Source: Pedobacter sp. ISL-64 (GTDB taxonomy: Bacteria; Bacteroidota; Bacteroidia; Sphingobacteriales; Sphingobacteriaceae). From it: a stretch of DNA of 64,000 bases. The stretch's first letter is position 1. Each line of letters opens with the position of its first letter. Position numbers and translations under genes: made by a program. The notes under the pieces were generated by a model. It made no database searches and was not told the origin of the DNA. It saw nothing but the letters and a program-made list of their open reading frames with translations. Positions 28,466-39,300 of the stretch are shown here, piece after piece. The DNA is taken from the NCBI RefSeq assembly GCF_018613605.1, contig NZ_JAGGPU010000005.1, positions 124,001-188,000 of the forward strand, in the 5' to 3' direction.

Positions 28466-29713
28466 TTACTTAGATCCAGCAATAAGGGCATTTACAACCC
28501 CTTGATCGAGGACTTTATTATTTCTGCGGTCTAAAACAGTACCCTGTTCCCAAAAGAAGGGCTTAAGGCCAAATTTAATGGCCTGTTGGGTTGAGTAAGC
28601 TGTCCAATAATCTATCGACTCATTGTGTTTTGCCACATCCGAAGGCAGATAATTGGGATTTGCTCTCCTGAAAGCTGCATATTCACCCATGATTACCGGG
28701 ATGCCTTTGTCTACAAATTTAGCTTTCATCAATCCGTATATCCTCAGTATTTCGCTTTCTTCTCCCCAGGTCGCATTTCGGCCCGGATCGGTAACCGAAT
28801 GATGACCCATTCCCCAGTAGTAGAACATTTTACCCCAGTTGGCATCACCATCCATCAATATTGTAAATTGAGATGGGGTATAATTATGCACTTCAACCAT
28901 CATTCGATTGGCAACCTGATCTGTAGGAAGGGTATTCATCAGATTATTTGTTTTTTCGAAATCGGTACCCGGCCCCTGAACAACCAGCACCCGGTAGCTG
29001 TTTCTGCCACCTGTAGCGCGAACGGCATTTATAAATGTTTGGTGGTAACTGTTTAATATTGCCATCTGTTCTGCATTTTCGGCTGGAGGTTCATTCGCGC
29101 TGGCAAACATCAGGTGCTCATCAAAATCTCTCATGGTTGTAGCAATCTGCTCCCATAATGCTTTTTGCTTAGCATTAACAGCGTCTTTCTTTGTTGAATT
29201 AATGTTTTTATCAAGCCAACCGCCATCCCAGTGGATATTCAGCAGTACGTACATATCGTTGTCAACGCAATATTTAACTACTTCTTTAACACGGTTAAGC
29301 CATGCAGGATCAATTGTAGCCTTTTGCTCGTCGCTCAAATGTTTCCAGTCCCAGGCGCAGGGAATGCGTATTGCATTAAAACCTGTCTGTTTTACAAATT
29401 TCACGTACGATTCGGTAATCTGGGGATTACCCCAGCCACTTTCACCACCCGGCGATTCCATTGTATTACCGATGTTTATGCCCAAATTCATTTTGGCAGC
29501 CAGTTGCACAGCCGTGCTGCCCATACCTGTTTGGTCTGGTGCTTTTGGCGATGTATTATACGATGGATATAAAGCACTTACTTCAGGTAAAGAAACGCTG
29601 AGCTGAGACTGAACATCCTCCTTTTTTTTGCAAAAAGCAGTAAGCAGTGTAAATATCAACAGTACTAAGATGTAATGTTGTCTTCTAATTTTTATATTTC
29701 TGAACAGATCCAT
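28466..29713 (-). CDS. GH5 endoglucanase lipoprotein without BACON domain
   Basis: Second GH5 paralogue, 415 residues. The lipobox LLTAFC (Cys28) follows a membrane-spanning signal, then a short linker and the catalytic domain from about 66. Motifs: GINIGNTMES, NIHWDGGW (159-166), acid/base E208 (ASANEPP) and nucleophile E344 (MGEYAAF). It is close in sequence to the BACON-GH5 at 2376, sharing long identical stretches such as ALWEQIATTMRDFDEH. Lacking a BACON or lectin module, it should stand nearer the membrane. It lies 43 bp after the GH43 gene. Endo-action on beta-1,4-glucan or xyloglucan is inferred from family and PUL. Confidence 0.9.
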   Translation of the reverse strand: MDLFRNIKIRRQHYILVLLIFTLLTAFCKKKEDVQSQLSVSLPEVSALYPSYNTSPKAPDQTGMGSTAVQLAAKMNLGINIGNTMESPGGESGWGNPQITESYVKFVKQTGFNAIRIPCAWDWKHLSDEQKATIDPAWLNRVKEVVKYCVDNDMYVLLNIHWDGGWLDKNINSTKKDAVNAKQKALWEQIATTMRDFDEHLMFASANEPPAENAEQMAILNSYHQTFINAVRATGGRNSYRVLVVQGPGTDFEKTNNLMNTLPTDQVANRMMVEVHNYTPSQFTILMDGDANWGKMFYYWGMGHHSVTDPGRNATWGEESEILRIYGLMKAKFVDKGIPVIMGEYAAFRRANPNYLPSDVAKHNESIDYWTAYSTQQAIKFGLKPFFWEQGTVLDRRNNKVLDQGVVNALIAGSK

Positions 29714-29756
29714 TAATTTTATATATCAGCTGTGCTATAACCCCCGTTATATATTA

Positions 29757-31376
29757 TCACTTGTCATTAATATGGAAGTAATCAAAGTCTGCATAACCTC
29801 CAATGTTTTTAGTCGCATAATTAAACAGCGCAAAACGATAGCCCATGAAATGTGGAATGTCGTATTTCATCTTTAAAGGTTGCCCTATTGCTTTCCAAAC
29901 TTTTCCATCAAGACTGTAAAAGAAATTCGCTTCATCTTTCCCATTAAGCGCGTAAAGGTTATTAGCTTCATCGTTCTTGCCGGTAAAATCGCAATCGATT
30001 CTGAAGTAAATTTGGTTTTGATCCAATGGAATTCGCTTTACTTCGACAGGCTTATCATGATCAGTAGTGATCATTACTATCGACTTTTGCCCCGCATCAA
30101 TTTTAACGCCCACTGATCCATACTTTTTTTGGAAAGCTGAAAACCCGGCAAAATCGCCGTCTTTCATTTTGGAAACATCCAGGGCAACAGATGCTGAGCT
30201 GGTTGGTCCAATAGTACGTTGTGTAAGTGTGTTTCTGGCCTGAAAAAAATCAGTGTCGATTCTTCCTGTTTTGAGGCGTAGAAATCCTTTTCTTTCAGTT
30301 ACAGACCACAGCGCATTATCCGGATTATGATTCCATTGCCAAGCCAGCGGCAAAGCAGGTTCGCCTTTTTTACGGGTAAATTCATCAGAAGACACAATGC
30401 CCGGAATTAAACCTTTACTGGCTGGCAGGTCTAGGTGTTCCGGGACTTTACCATTTTCTCCTAATACAGGCCATCCATCTTCCCACTTTACAGGAACCAG
30501 ATAGGGTGTACGGCCCACCGCGCCATAATCACGAAAAAGATAAGAGAACCAACGTCCATCGGGAGTATTGATCAGTCCGCCTTGAGCAATTCCTCTATCC
30601 AGTAAGCCAACTTTTCCTTCCCAAGGGCCGTTAATATGATCTGCCCTATGTATAATTACAGTACGCATTCCACCGCGTGGTGCGCAAATATTAAATAAAT
30701 AATATTTGCCTTTTACTTTAAATAATTGAGATCCTTCAGCGCCAAGGCCTACTTCTTTTCCTGTTGGTGCGCTGGCGTGCTCGATGAGCACTCGCTCCGG
30801 AACGCCTTGTTTAATTCCTGTTAGATCATCATTTAATTCAACAATTTTAAGCCGCTCTGCGTCATAAATTAAATATACCTTGCCATCATCATCAAAGAAC
30901 AAAGAATGGTCATGATACGCTGGTTTAAAGGAAATTCTTTGCCAATTTCCTTTTTCTATATCTTTTGTTTTAAAAATATAGGTTTCACCTGTGGTTTGTG
31001 CAAAAGTGGTTACATAATACGTCCCGTTGTGGTAGCGCAAGCTACTTGCCCATGAACCTTTACTATAGGTATTTTTTCCTTCTGTCAAATTTAGCTCCGG
31101 CATATCTGCCAAAGTATCATAGGCATAGTTGATCAGCTTCCAATTGACGAGATCTGTAGATTTCATAATGGGCACACCAGGGTTCATGTGCATTGTTGTA
31201 CTGCTCATGTAATAGCTATTGCCTACACGTATTATTGAAATATCCGGTACATCTGCATAAATAATGGGATTGGTGGCTTTTTGTGCGTATAAACACGGCA
31301 CTATAAGGGTGATCATTAAGGCTATCATGCATAACCTGTAAATCGCATTTTTCATATTTTCATTTGGCTTTTTCAT
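29757..31376 (-). CDS. GH43 (arabinofuranosidase/xylosidase type) with C-terminal beta-sandwich
   Basis: A 539-residue exported protein. Either Met1 or Met8 (31355) opens the signal peptide, which ends near LYAQ. The GH43 catalytic domain (to about 330) begins with YADVPDISIIRVGNSYYM and SSTTMHMNPGVPIM, close to what I recall of the B. ovatus xyloglucan-locus arabinofuranosidases. Further motifs are HDHSLFFDDDGKVYLIYD and LGAEGSQLFK. A concanavalin-like domain occupies about 335-539. It probably removes arabinofuranose from arabinosylated xyloglucan. The gene lies between GH43-CBM6 and GH5 with 43-50-bp gaps. Confidence 0.88.
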   Translation of the reverse strand: MKKPNENMKNAIYRLCMIALMITLIVPCLYAQKATNPIIYADVPDISIIRVGNSYYMSSTTMHMNPGVPIMKSTDLVNWKLINYAYDTLADMPELNLTEGKNTYSKGSWASSLRYHNGTYYVTTFAQTTGETYIFKTKDIEKGNWQRISFKPAYHDHSLFFDDDGKVYLIYDAERLKIVELNDDLTGIKQGVPERVLIEHASAPTGKEVGLGAEGSQLFKVKGKYYLFNICAPRGGMRTVIIHRADHINGPWEGKVGLLDRGIAQGGLINTPDGRWFSYLFRDYGAVGRTPYLVPVKWEDGWPVLGENGKVPEHLDLPASKGLIPGIVSSDEFTRKKGEPALPLAWQWNHNPDNALWSVTERKGFLRLKTGRIDTDFFQARNTLTQRTIGPTSSASVALDVSKMKDGDFAGFSAFQKKYGSVGVKIDAGQKSIVMITTDHDKPVEVKRIPLDQNQIYFRIDCDFTGKNDEANNLYALNGKDEANFFYSLDGKVWKAIGQPLKMKYDIPHFMGYRFALFNYATKNIGGYADFDYFHINDK

Positions 31377-31426
31377 TCTTAACCGATTTTAATTTATAAT
31401 TAGCATCAATAAACCTGCAGCCAGAA

Positions 31427-32959
31427 TTAACGAATGAATTTCCATTCATCGAACAAAAAACCCGCTCCATTAAACACGAAATAGATATTCTCTACTCCTT
31501 TATCTATTTTCAGGTCTATTTTCTTTGAAAGTGTAGTCCATTCCTTCTCATCACATGTAAGGGAAACAAGAGGAGTACCTTTAAGATTATTGACATAGAC
31601 ATCAATTCTGCCTTTTCCTTTTGCCCTGGCTTCGAATTTGGAAGGGATCTGTTTGCTAAAATCGGCTCCCCTCACCATAAGACATTGTTGATCTGCTTTT
31701 CCTTTGGCGACCATATTGCCCGGATTACCAACAGCTTCGAACTGGACTTGCCCTGAAGTACTTGCAGTGGTTTCTGCCTGCTGAAGAACGAATGGATTTA
31801 ATGGGTTAAGTTGTGAAGTACCTTTAAAGGTTGCGTTGACCATGGGGATATTTACATTCTTTTCATCTACCTCTATTGGTTCTATACCCACATTACGAAA
31901 ACCACCCTTAGTACCAAAATAATCCTGTAAATACATGGCATGGTAAGCAAGATAATATTTCTCTTTAAATTTGAACAGGTGAGTGTGATTGTTTGTCAAA
32001 GGCCCCACGTTAACATCGCCAGTATTCTTAAAATAATTATCGCGATACTTCCAGCTATCCGGATCTAACGGTGTTTTACTCGTCATATAAGATATGTTGC
32101 ATTTGGTTGGTTTGTCGATATTGCTATAAGGCCATTCCGTGCGTTCATCCCAACTCGTACAATAGCTATAAACCCAGGTTCCATTGATAAAGTTAAGATC
32201 GCTGGCCTCATTAAAATAAGGAGCGGGTATCTTAGCTATATTGCTGGCCAAACTGATCATATCTGCTCCTAATTTGACGATTCTGGCATTATCTGGCATA
32301 TATTTCGTTTTAGGCGTTCCGGCTCCAAAACTCAGCCAGCCTGTACCCTGGTCGTCAATAAGAACACCGGGATCGAATGGAGATCCGACATCCACACCGG
32401 GGACAGAACGGTCGACTATGTTCTTTCCCAGTGGGTCTTTCCATGGGCCAACCGGAGAGGTGGAAGTAAGCATGGCTGAGCCACCACCGCCATTGGAGTA
32501 ATACAGATAGAAGTGTGTCTTACCATCTTCTTCCAGCCTGGATGTAATGGAAGGTGCCCAGGAATTCTGGCTCCATGGTGCCAGCTCGGCAGTATTGATG
32601 AGACCATGATAGGTCCAGTTTACCATATCATCGGAAGACATCATCACCAGTGTACGGATATGCTCGTATGTATTTTTCCCATCTTTTCCTACCTTCTCAT
32701 ACTGTTGATGATCATTAGTGGCATACACATAAATTCTTCCATTGTATTCTACAGCTGTTGGATCGGCCGTAAACATAAAATCTAATAAAGGATTGGCATT
32801 ATTGGAGGTAAGTTTTGGCGAAACATTTGCGAATTTTTCTGCCAGTTTTTCATTAACTACTTTCGGTTTACCCACCTTAATCTGGGCTTCTACAACTTGT
32901 TTACATCCTAGAAAAGAGATAACAAGGGCCGTACTTAACAACACTTTTTTTTTAAACAT
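31427..32959 (-). CDS. GH43 lipoprotein with C-terminal CBM6-like domain
   Basis: A 510-residue protein with lipobox SFLGC (Cys19), so probably membrane anchored, unlike the two soluble GH43s downstream. GH43 features are FMFTADPTAVEYNGRIYVYA, NSWAPSI, DVGSPFDPGVLIDDQGTG and FNEASDLNFINGTWVYSY. Residues about 385-510 form a CBM6-type jelly roll (FVLQQAETTASTSG at its start, VYFVFNG-like strand near the end). Enzymes of this layout act on arabinoxylan or related chains. It is the first enzyme gene after the susCD-SGBP unit but is separated from it by a hairpin and a GH5 relic, so it may have its own promoter. Confidence 0.85.
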   Translation of the reverse strand: MFKKKVLLSTALVISFLGCKQVVEAQIKVGKPKVVNEKLAEKFANVSPKLTSNNANPLLDFMFTADPTAVEYNGRIYVYATNDHQQYEKVGKDGKNTYEHIRTLVMMSSDDMVNWTYHGLINTAELAPWSQNSWAPSITSRLEEDGKTHFYLYYSNGGGGSAMLTSTSPVGPWKDPLGKNIVDRSVPGVDVGSPFDPGVLIDDQGTGWLSFGAGTPKTKYMPDNARIVKLGADMISLASNIAKIPAPYFNEASDLNFINGTWVYSYCTSWDERTEWPYSNIDKPTKCNISYMTSKTPLDPDSWKYRDNYFKNTGDVNVGPLTNNHTHLFKFKEKYYLAYHAMYLQDYFGTKGGFRNVGIEPIEVDEKNVNIPMVNATFKGTSQLNPLNPFVLQQAETTASTSGQVQFEAVGNPGNMVAKGKADQQCLMVRGADFSKQIPSKFEARAKGKGRIDVYVNNLKGTPLVSLTCDEKEWTTLSKKIDLKIDKGVENIYFVFNGAGFLFDEWKFIR

Positions 32960-33144
32960 GCTTTTTTATTTTCCTTAAAAAATGGATAGTCTTTAAGGGT
33001 TTTTTTCAATTGGTTAATTATTCTTTAAGCTAAGCAACAAAAGGTGAACCCTTCCGCGGGAATGGCGAACGTTAATCCATCTCAGGGAGGGAATAACCTT
33101 ATGCTATAATTGACACTATATTATTTACTTATAATCCTGCAAGA

Positions 33145-33236
33145 GCACACACTGTATTAATAAATGTCTGGTGGTTACTATTGAGTATGGCCATCTGCTA
33201 GGCATTATCAGCAGCAGGTACATTCGCACTGGCAAA
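33145..33236 (-). pseudogene. Fragment of a GH5 gene around the acid/base residue, with stop codon
   Basis: Minus-strand translation FASANVPAADNA-stop-QMAILNSNHQTFINTV aligns with residues about 203-231 of the GH5 at 28466 (FASANEPPAENAEQMAILNS). The catalytic Glu codon has become GTA (33219-33221) and a TAG (33198-33200) interrupts it. No other part of the gene is visible. It is a third GH5 copy in decay within a 325-bp gap. Confidence 0.8.
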
Positions 33237-33247
33237 TTTTAATCAGT

Positions 33248-33281
33248 AAAGCCCTACGGCAGCATACTGCCGTAGGGCTTT
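33248..33281. terminator. Strong terminator hairpin after the SGBP gene
   Basis: Arms AAAGCCCTACGGCAG and CTGCCGTAGGGCTTT are a perfect 15-bp inverted repeat around CATA, 4 bp beyond the SGBP stop. It most likely ends or attenuates the susC-susD-SGBP transcript, keeping the transport genes more strongly expressed than the enzymes. Confidence 0.8.
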
Positions 33282-33284
33282 AGT

Positions 33285-34733
33285 TTATTTAATTTTTACA
33301 ACTCTCAAATTATCAACAGCGCCATAAAAGCTGGCTGCCGAAAGCGTGTAGTTATGTATATACATGATGCATGAGGTATTTCCGGATGCACCTGTTAAAT
33401 CGGCAATTTTGGTTAGTGGATCCCCCATCCCCTCGCCAAGCTCAGGATGTGATGCACGGAAAGATGTTAATGGAATAGTTACGGTTACCCATCCTTTTGT
33501 ACTGTACGGTACCGTGGTCGTGGCGTTTATTCGCCATGGCTCCCATCGGGCTACATGGCCATTTACTCCACTTACAATATCAACTGTAGTACCCTTCCAA
33601 GCTTTTGGGATATTTACTTCAAATTTAAATGCCCAATCGCTAGCCGCATCTGCAATATTGGTTTGAGGTACCCATTGTGCTGCATTCATGGGTATGTTTG
33701 TAGACCAAGGCCATCCGTCGCTACTGGACAAGCCATTAATATCCAACACAAAATAGGTGCTTGAATTGCCAGTGAAATTAGAATCGCCTTTAGTTTGTTT
33801 ACCAGCGCCCCAGTATTGCCAGTTAAAATTACTGTCCCAGTTTGATATAGAGCCTGTTACTACATCATTAACCTGGTACACAGTAGTAGCCGTGCCAAAC
33901 GGTGTAGTAACTGAAACCGGTCCGCTTTGCGTTAGTGTTGGCAAAATGAATCCAACAGAACTCCCATTCTTGGATGATACAAATGAAGTAACCGGGGTAC
34001 CTGCAAACGTCAGCGTTTGAATATCTTTAAGATAGACACCATAAACATACACCGAATCACCTGGGTTTGCATTTTCATTGGTAATACCTGCTATAACCGG
34101 GGTCGCAATTATTTTATGATTCAACGTACCGCTTTTGGTGATGATTGATATCTGATCGTTGGTCGTTACAGCCGGCATCAAAAATCCAATAGAATTCCCC
34201 GCAGTGTCTAATTTAAAGGATTGGATTGGGGTGCCCCTATACGAAAAGCGTTGAATGAAAAATAAGCCTGAGCCATAAACATAAACAGAATCGCCTGGGT
34301 TGGCATATAAATTGGAAATTCCGGCAAAGGTAGGTGCTGCCGGACCTAATTTAAAAGAAAACCTTGTGGAACCTGCTTTTGTAGTATACTCTACCATATA
34401 GAGTTTAGCAGTATCAATTTTTGAAAACTGCATGTCGGGTATTCGCACCACGGCGCTGTTAGGCGCAAATAAAGCGCTGTTAAAAGAAGCAGGCACACCA
34501 TTAAAACTTATTTGTGTAGCATTCTGCAAATTATCTCCGGTTATCACCACATATTGCCCGTTTGGCGCAGCACTATGCAAAACGGTATCATTAGGTGAGG
34601 CTGCATAATTCTTGATACTCAGAATAACTGGAGCAGAACTGTTTTCTCTATCTTTTTTACACGCAGGTAATACAGCCGCTATCATTAAGAAAAGCAGCAA
34701 AGAGTAGAAGGTTAGATATGATTTTATTTTCAT
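33285..34733 (-). CDS. Surface glycan-binding lipoprotein (SGBP-B-like, xyloglucan-binding type)
   Basis: A 482-residue lipoprotein (lipobox VLPAC, Cys25) in the SusE/F position after susD. Residues 33-280 contain three TIG/IPT-like Ig repeats; the second and third share the wording NPGDSVYVYG. The C-terminal domain (about 290-482) is Trp-rich (NWDSNFNWQYWG, DGWPWSTN, ARWEPWRIN) and ends AVDNLRVVKIK. It resembles the xyloglucan-binding domain of SGBP-B in the B. ovatus xyloglucan locus. Expected role: holding the polysaccharide at the cell surface for the GH5 enzymes and SusCD. It is followed by a strong terminator. The xyloglucan specificity is inferred. Confidence 0.87.
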   Translation of the reverse strand: MKIKSYLTFYSLLLFLMIAAVLPACKKDRENSSAPVILSIKNYAASPNDTVLHSAAPNGQYVVITGDNLQNATQISFNGVPASFNSALFAPNSAVVRIPDMQFSKIDTAKLYMVEYTTKAGSTRFSFKLGPAAPTFAGISNLYANPGDSVYVYGSGLFFIQRFSYRGTPIQSFKLDTAGNSIGFLMPAVTTNDQISIITKSGTLNHKIIATPVIAGITNENANPGDSVYVYGVYLKDIQTLTFAGTPVTSFVSSKNGSSVGFILPTLTQSGPVSVTTPFGTATTVYQVNDVVTGSISNWDSNFNWQYWGAGKQTKGDSNFTGNSSTYFVLDINGLSSSDGWPWSTNIPMNAAQWVPQTNIADAASDWAFKFEVNIPKAWKGTTVDIVSGVNGHVARWEPWRINATTTVPYSTKGWVTVTIPLTSFRASHPELGEGMGDPLTKIADLTGASGNTSCIMYIHNYTLSAASFYGAVDNLRVVKIK

Positions 34734-34757
34734 TACAATATCTTTTAATTTTTTTAA

Positions 34758-36356
34758 TTAATAATATGGTACCGGTGGTTCTGCCAATTTAGGGGCGGTG
34801 GTTAGCTCAGATGACGGAATTGGCAATGTAAATGAAGAGATAGTTGCCGGAAGCGTAAGTGGTGGAGCAATAGTATCCCTTGTTGCTATCTTCGTTACAG
34901 GATCATAAGTAAACGAAATCCGACCGTGAGTAACATCCTGATCATTAAGAAACTTCACAGCATTAGCCGGATCATAATAAGAATACCTCACCAGATCTGT
35001 CCAGTATTGTCCTTCAAAAGCAAGTTCAACCCTTCTTTCCGTGCGCAGTAAAGCCGGAGTTATCGCAGTTACAATATCCACGCCGGCCCTTGTCCGCACA
35101 GCATTGAAATACTTTAGCGCATCAGCATCGCTCGTAGTACTATTATTGCCCAAAATGGCTTCGGCATATACCAAATACACATCGGCCAATCTAAGCATTG
35201 CATTATGTTCAGGAGATGACCACATATCCATTGTTGGCGAATTGTTGTCTTTTTCGTTCCCGATAATGTGCTTTTTCAGGCCGGTACCGGTCGCCTTATA
35301 ACCACCGGAGGCTTGAAGTAATTCGGGATAAAGATCTCCTCTGAGCATAATAGTGGCCTTGCGCCTTACCGTATCCTTAGCAGAATACATCCGGTATAAA
35401 TCATAAGTTGGTTGTAAGCTTTGCCATCCACCTTGCTGTTGAGGAACAAGAGTGTTGCTTGGTGAAAAATAACCCTGTAAAGCATTGCCATTTCCATAAC
35501 CTACTCCTGCGGCCCATTGAAGCGCGAACAATGACTCAGGGTTATCGTTGTTTTGCACCTTGAAAAGGTCATAATAGCTAGGAAACAATGCCAGCGCGCT
35601 ATTTTTACACACATTGCCCGCATACTTTTTGGCACTGTCAAGCAAGGCCTGGTCGCGTACACCGCCACTTTTGCCTACACCCGCCATCGTCAAATATACC
35701 TTGCCCAACATTCCTTGCGCCGACCATGTAGTTACCCGGCCTTTTTGATCTGTTTTGGGAAGGTGTTGAGCTGCGTAAGTCAGGTCTTTAGCAACGAATT
35801 TATACACATCCGAAACAATGTTGCGGTTAAGCAGCGGATCTTTTATCAGTTTACTGTTATCTTCAATAATTGGCACGGCACCCCAATATATCGCCAAATT
35901 ATAATAAGCCATGGCACGAACAAATTTTGCCTCGGCTGTGGCAGCATTTTTATCTGCTTCCGAAATAGACGGATCAGCCTGCTGTTGTATGGCACTGATA
36001 ACCGTATTGCATTGTGCTACAGTATTGTATAACCCAACCCAACCATTTGTCACAAGACCATTTTGTGGGGTAACGGTGCGTGTAAAAAGCTGTACTATAT
36101 CGCCGCTATACTGAAAGCTGCCGGTACCGCTCAATATATCGCCAAGCGGTATCAAGGCGCCATTGTTCCATTGCCACCAGTGTGCACCGCCGTAAAGGCT
36201 TGCCGTAGCCAATCGTACATCAGCGGTGGTTTTATAAAAATTGTTAGAACTTATCTGTGAGTTGGACGGACGGTCCAAAAAACTCTTTTTACATCCGACA
36301 ATTGCTGCTGCACATAGCAGGATGATGAAAATTTTGTTAATTAATTTCATAAACAT
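34758..36356 (-). CDS. susD: SusD-like outer-membrane glycan-binding lipoprotein
   Basis: A 532-residue RagB/SusD family lipoprotein (lipobox AIVGC, Cys22). The mature N-terminus reads FLDRPSNSQISSNNFYKT, with helical TPR-like pairs (NAATAEAKFVRAMAYYNLAI) and the usual late motif TRAGVDIVTAITPALLRTERRVELAFEG. It forms the lid of the SusC transporter and delivers oligosaccharides to it. It lies 25 bp after susC and 24 bp before the SGBP gene. Trp pairs near HWWQWNN could contribute to glycan binding. Confidence 0.95.
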   Translation of the reverse strand: MFMKLINKIFIILLCAAAIVGCKKSFLDRPSNSQISSNNFYKTTADVRLATASLYGGAHWWQWNNGALIPLGDILSGTGSFQYSGDIVQLFTRTVTPQNGLVTNGWVGLYNTVAQCNTVISAIQQQADPSISEADKNAATAEAKFVRAMAYYNLAIYWGAVPIIEDNSKLIKDPLLNRNIVSDVYKFVAKDLTYAAQHLPKTDQKGRVTTWSAQGMLGKVYLTMAGVGKSGGVRDQALLDSAKKYAGNVCKNSALALFPSYYDLFKVQNNDNPESLFALQWAAGVGYGNGNALQGYFSPSNTLVPQQQGGWQSLQPTYDLYRMYSAKDTVRRKATIMLRGDLYPELLQASGGYKATGTGLKKHIIGNEKDNNSPTMDMWSSPEHNAMLRLADVYLVYAEAILGNNSTTSDADALKYFNAVRTRAGVDIVTAITPALLRTERRVELAFEGQYWTDLVRYSYYDPANAVKFLNDQDVTHGRISFTYDPVTKIATRDTIAPPLTLPATISSFTLPIPSSELTTAPKLAEPPVPYY

Positions 36357-36381
36357 ATATTTTTAATCGCTGATCGTTTTA

Positions 36382-39300
36382 TTATCTCAAGGCTATGTTT
36401 GCACCAATAGTAAATACTCTTGGCTGCGGATAATAACCGCTGTCCCAACCTGCCTGAAGTGGATCCCATGAACCAATTTCAGGATCCATACCTTTATATT
36501 TTGTAATTATAAATGCATTGGATACATTGGCATACACCCTAACAGAACGCACAGATATTTTTGATAAAAATTTTTCTGACAAACGGTAACCTAAAGTGAT
36601 ATTTTTACACCTCAGGAATGAACCATCCTCAATCATTAAACTATTAGGACGGTTATTACCGTTGGTATTATCGTTTCTCAACCCAGCAATAGTTGTATTA
36701 GGGTTGGTAACGTATACGTTGTTAACATCGGATGAAGAGCCTTTAGGATCTACCAGAGCCAAGTTTGCATAATCTAATACCGATGTAAAATAGGCAGCCC
36801 CATTTTGCGGATTGGTTTGCTGTATAGCCATTTGATTGAATACCTTGCCGCCATAACTGCCACTGAAGAAAATATTCAGGTCAAAATTTTTGTAGTTAAA
36901 TGTATTATTGATACCAAATTGGAATTTGGGGATCGGGGAACCCAAAAAGGTTTGATCTTTTGAATCGATAATACCGTCGCCATTCAAATCCTTGAACATA
37001 CGGTCACCGTACCAAATACCACCGCCTGCTGGAGAGATCGGATAAGGTTTACCGCTTGGATCAGCAGGCCGTGCATGGTTTTTAAAATCTGCTGGAGTTG
37101 AGAAAATACCATCAAATACATAGCCATAAAATTCGCCAATGGGCCGGCCCACCGTCGTTTTTTGAATGATATCGTTAATCACATAAGATTTCTTACTTAA
37201 GTTAGCATCAGCTCCACCTGCACCTAAGTAGGTCACTTTATTAATATTCCGCGATACAGTAAAACTAGTTTTCCAACCGAAATTTTTAGCATTAATATTG
37301 GTAGAATTGATTTGAATATCAAACCCTTTGTTGGTTAACGAGCCAACATTGGCAAAAGGCGCTTGCATAGATCCTGGCCCATAACCCGCTACAGAACCAG
37401 AGTATCCTGGAAGCGGCACCTGTAATAAAAGGCCTTTTGTTAAGCGGCTGTAAGCTTCTAACGTAAAACTTAAGCGCCCCTTAAAAAGCGTTCCGTCAAG
37501 CCCTGCACTGTAATAATCAGTTTTTTCCCAGGTCACATCTGCATTTGCCAAATTGACTTGAAACTGAGCTATACCTGATAGACCATTGGCTATTGTTTGA
37601 AGCTGGGTTACAAATGTATTGCCCGGTATGCCCTGGTTGTTGGTAAGCCCGTAACCGAGCCTCAGCTTCAAGTCATTTATAGCTTTTATATCTTTTAAAA
37701 ATGCCTCGTTTTTAATTTTCCAGGCAAATCCACCCGAGTAGGTAGTCACCCAACGGTTGTAGGACGGAAAATTTGAAGAACCATCGTTACGTATATTGCC
37801 GGTGAGCAGATATTTATCATTCCATGAAAAATTGACACGGCCGAAATAAGATTCCTGTGCAGAGCCTCCCGTAGGGTCTGATAATGAATTGTTGCCGAAG
37901 TTTGTGGCCGTGGTAGCATCCCCGCCACTAATCGCCTGCACATTGTCTGAAGCAAAATTCCTTCGCGCACCGCCAAGATTCTGAAAAGTGCTTTCTTGCG
38001 ATTCATGCCCTGCTAAAGCATCAAAACGAAATTTTTTGAAATTATGGTTATAAGTTAGAAAATTGCGTATTACTATATTAAAATTTTGACCGGCGCTAGA
38101 GGAACCGGAGTTAGGGTTTACATTACCTTTGCCAAAACTATAAATTGGCGAATACCTATCTTCTGTATTAAAATCGAAATTACCAGATAGCTCATTTCGC
38201 AGCGATAACCCCTTAGCCAATTGTATTTCGGCATACACATTGCCAAATACTTGATTTCGCTTTCTTAAGTGTTTGATAATTTCTGCCAATGCCACCGGGT
38301 TGGCAACAGGTGGCACCCAACCGTTGGGATCGATAACCCCTCCCCAGGAGCCATCAGAGTTGGTTACCGGAACATCAGGAGTAAGGCTTAGTGCAGTAGC
38401 AATTACATTACTGGAGGTTGAGTTTACTTTTTCATCAATATGCGACAACTGAAGGCTCGTCCCTATTTTTAGCCAATTAGTGGTTTTATTGTCTAAATTC
38501 AGCCTTAACGAGTATCTGCTAAAATCAGATCCAATGGCTATCCCTTCCTGGTTAAAATACGAGGTTGACAATAAATATTGGGTTCTGTCATCCCCACCGC
38601 TTACAGTAAGTGTGTGATTCATCTGCGGGGCTTTCCTAAATAATTCTTCTTGCCAGTTAGTGCCCTTACCTAAATATTGAGGATTGGCAAATAGGGGCCT
38701 TTTATCAAAGGACCAGCCCGAAGCAGCAGACCGGGCATTAATAAAAGTAGCAAATTGTTGCAAATCTACTGTGGGAAGTCGCTTAAGTATTTCCTGGTAA
38801 CCGGCATAGAAATCATAAGTTATCTGCGGTGCCCCGGCTTTCCCCCTTTTTGTAGTGATTACAACAACTCCATTGGTTGCCTGCGAACCGTATATGGCTG
38901 TTGCCGAAGCATCTTTCAATACATCTATTGATTCAATTTCGGCAGGATTGATGGCATTTAACGGATTAGAACCACTCCCGGGGTCGTTTACCGGTGGGAT
39001 AATAATCCCGTCTATAACGAACAGTGGCGAATTAGAGCCACTTATTGAAGATACGCCACGGATTTGGATAGATACACCACCACCTGGCTGGCCCGATACC
39101 TGTTGAACCACTACCCCAGCAACTTTGCCTTGCAGGGCCTGGTCAAAAGTAGTTGGCTGGGTTTGGCGTAAATCGTCTCCTTTGATTGAGCTTATTGAGC
39201 CTGTAACATCTTTTCTTGCTACCTTAGCATAGCCAATAACAACAACTTCATCTAATTTTGTAGTTTCGATCTTTAAGGTAACATTGATGACACTGCCATC

